A stretch of DNA of 38,046 bases, taken from the NCBI GenBank assembly GCA_944385585.1, contig CALWXU010000007.1, positions 1-38,046 of the forward strand, in the 5' to 3' direction. The translations under genes were made by a program, and so were the position numbers. This DNA comes from an uncultured Flavonifractor sp. (lineage in GTDB: Bacteria > Bacillota > Clostridia > Oscillospirales > Oscillospiraceae). Below are positions 37,035 to 38,046 of the stretch, piece after piece (the stretch's first letter is position 1; each line of letters begins with the position of its first letter). The notes under the pieces are model-generated. The model was given only the letters and a program-made list of their open reading frames with translations, was not told the origin of the DNA and made no database searches.

Positions 37035-37678
37035 GCCAGCTTCCTCCTTTTGGGTTGCGCCACGTATTGCTCGATCTCCCTGCCGTCCCGGAAGGTCACC
37101 CGGATCTTCTCCCGGGAGAGCACTGTCACCTTCTCCAGCAGTTGGTGAATGACCTCCTCGTCCCACTCCGTCAGCGCCGCCGTCATACGCTCCATGGCGG
37201 CCGACACCGCCCGCAGGCGCTTCTGTATTTGACTCTGCTCCTGATAGACACCCTCCAGCTGGGCCTTTTGCTCTTTGAGCCGGGCAGTGGACTCGGACAG
37301 CTCCCGGAACCGCTCTGTGTAGTCCTCTGAGGGATTAGCAGATGCCTCGGCCAGCAATCTGTTGAACTGCCCGCTCAGTTCCTCCAGGGCCCGGTCAATG
37401 TCCGCCAGGCTCATGCTTTCCCCGGGAATGGGGGTCAATTCCCGCTCCATGGCGGCGGCGAGCTGCCGGGCCAGGGTGTCACGGTCCAGCATGACGGCGT
37501 TGACGGCCGCCAGGATGGCCTGCTGGAGCGGTTCCTCGTCCAGCGTGGGGGAGTGGGTGCAGAACTTCTTCCCATAGTCCAGGCGGCTGACGCACCGCCA
37601 CACGGGGCGCTTCATCCCGTGCTGGGTCCATACACACCGCCGGTAAGCAGAAGTATCATTGTAGGCTGACGGGGTCAT
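37031..37678 (-). pseudogene. C-terminal fragment of a large serine recombinase
   Basis: 215 aa. It starts in the zinc beta-ribbon (YRRCVWTQHGMKRPVWRC, then KKFCTHSPTLDEEPLQQAIL), followed by a long coiled coil (about 75-175) and the C-terminal EVIHQLLEKVTVLSREKIRV. The catalytic resolvase domain (about 300 residues with the nucleophilic Ser) is missing. Upstream in this frame there is a TAA about 20 codons before the ATG and no recombinase similarity. It is thus a decayed integrase; loss of the catalytic half would leave the element unable to excise by itself. Confidence 0.8.
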
Positions 37679-37962
37679 GGCGGGGACAGCTTGCCAAGGC
37701 TGCCTTGGCCTGAGTGGGTATCGCTCTGCACCTTATTTGGCCGTCCTTTGATGCGGATCTGCTCCGCACAGGTGGTCTTCGCGCACTCGGTCTGACGCTC
37801 TCCCGATCAGCTAAGGTATTCAAGTTGCCGGATATGACCGCCTGGGGCGGTGTTTTTCAAGGTTCGCTCTGAGATGTTTTGATCTCACGAAGATTGTAAC
37901 TCCGTGCGTATACTTCCAACAGAAACAGAATGGAAAGTTTACCAACCCAAAATGGAAAGTTT
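37679..37962. other. Region upstream of the recombinase fragment, no clear gene
   Basis: No supportable gene. It contains a palindrome GCCAAGGC-T-GCCTTGGC (37693-37709), a plus-strand terminator-like hairpin (37837-37857) and a direct repeat AATGGAAAGTTT (about 37929-37940 and 37951-37962). Probably junction or remnant sequence of the mobile element. Confidence 0.4.
37837..37857 (+). terminator. Plus-strand terminator-like hairpin
   Basis: ACCGCC, loop TGG, GGCGGT, then GTTTTT on the plus strand, where no plus-strand gene is visible upstream. Confidence 0.5.
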
Positions 37963-38046
37963 TTAGAGAGATGCCTCCAATTCGGACAGCAGAGAGATGG
38001 CCATCCGCAGTCCGCGCTTCTGTTCCTCTGCAAAATCTCCTTTTCC
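37963..38046 (-). CDS. C-terminal end of an unidentified protein (cut by window edge)
   Basis: The last 27 codons of a minus-strand gene entering from the right edge: GKGDFAEEQKRGLRMAISLL then SELEASL and TAA at 37965-37963. Helical, charged; not identifiable. It belongs to the same strand as the rest of the accessory block. Confidence 0.5.
   Translation of the reverse strand, partial: GKGDFAEEQKRGLRMAISLLSELEASL

Noticed and set aside
37929..37962. Direct repeat AATGGAAAGTTT as a CRISPR-like or operator array
   Set aside because: Only two copies 22 bases apart; no further units. Similarity to the GGAAAG sites at 809 is probably chance.

Overview
The window looks like part of a high-GC Firmicutes chromosome, most likely a gut Oscillospiraceae relative (Flavonifractor/Lawsonibacter/Intestinimonas type). 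The evidence is GC-rich coding sequence, strong AGGAGG ribosome sites, frequent TTG/GTG starts, lipoprotein signals, a NiaR regulator, a PepV/Sapep-type dipeptidase, a long-form ribosome hibernation factor, and a mobile segment with KilA-N, YolD, Y-family polymerase and serine-recombinase genes typical of clostridial integrative elements. This is inferred from gene content; no rRNA marker is present.

Layout. 1-1650: two XRE repressor/membrane-protein modules, transcribed outward from a shared control region with separate palindromic operators; the left one continues into an HD-domain hydrolase. 1714-2305: a gene of unknown function split by a frame change in a run of six G. 2505-5896: a cell-surface acylation cluster (DUF4358-like lipoprotein, MBOAT acyltransferase, DHHW protein). 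5953-8754 (minus): YheO-type regulator, PepV-like dipeptidase and a lipoprotein, divergent from niaR (8878-9399). 9451-13220: two tandem NhaC-family antiporters, each with the same promoter and the same small hairpin at the predicted 5' end of the mRNA. 13263-16431: hpf, a His-rich NifX-like protein, an HPr-like protein, a small membrane protein and an amidohydrolase. 16465-16605: a possible free-standing small RNA. 16613-20038 (minus): a response regulator/histidine kinase/HtrA protease operon. 20158-21327: a cation diffusion facilitator. 21513-21598: tRNA-Leu(GAG).

21995-30692 is the metabolic centre: a molybdenum (or tungsten) cofactor locus with moeA, moaC, mobB, moaA, a MOSC protein and mogA/moaB in one overlapping operon, then modABC, a second MoeA-like protein with a C-terminal four-cysteine motif, and a truncated mobA. 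Each half starts with a leader resembling the Moco riboswitch. The first has an extra hairpin (P3-like) and a terminator-like platform; the second lacks that hairpin and sits just before the modA ribosome site. The locus would import molybdate or tungstate, build molybdopterin, insert the metal, and sense the finished cofactor at two places. Loss of mobA suggests the dinucleotide form is not made from this locus.

30671-38046 is accessory DNA that begins inside mobA. All its clear genes are on the minus strand, mostly with ATGA overlaps: C-terminal serine-recombinase fragment, metallophosphoesterase, AlkZ-related protein, Y-family polymerase with YolD partner, DUF1016-type domain protein, low-molecular-weight tyrosine phosphatase, KilA-N protein, DUF6429-like protein and a zinc-ribbon protein. 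It looks like a degraded integrative element carrying DNA-damage functions.
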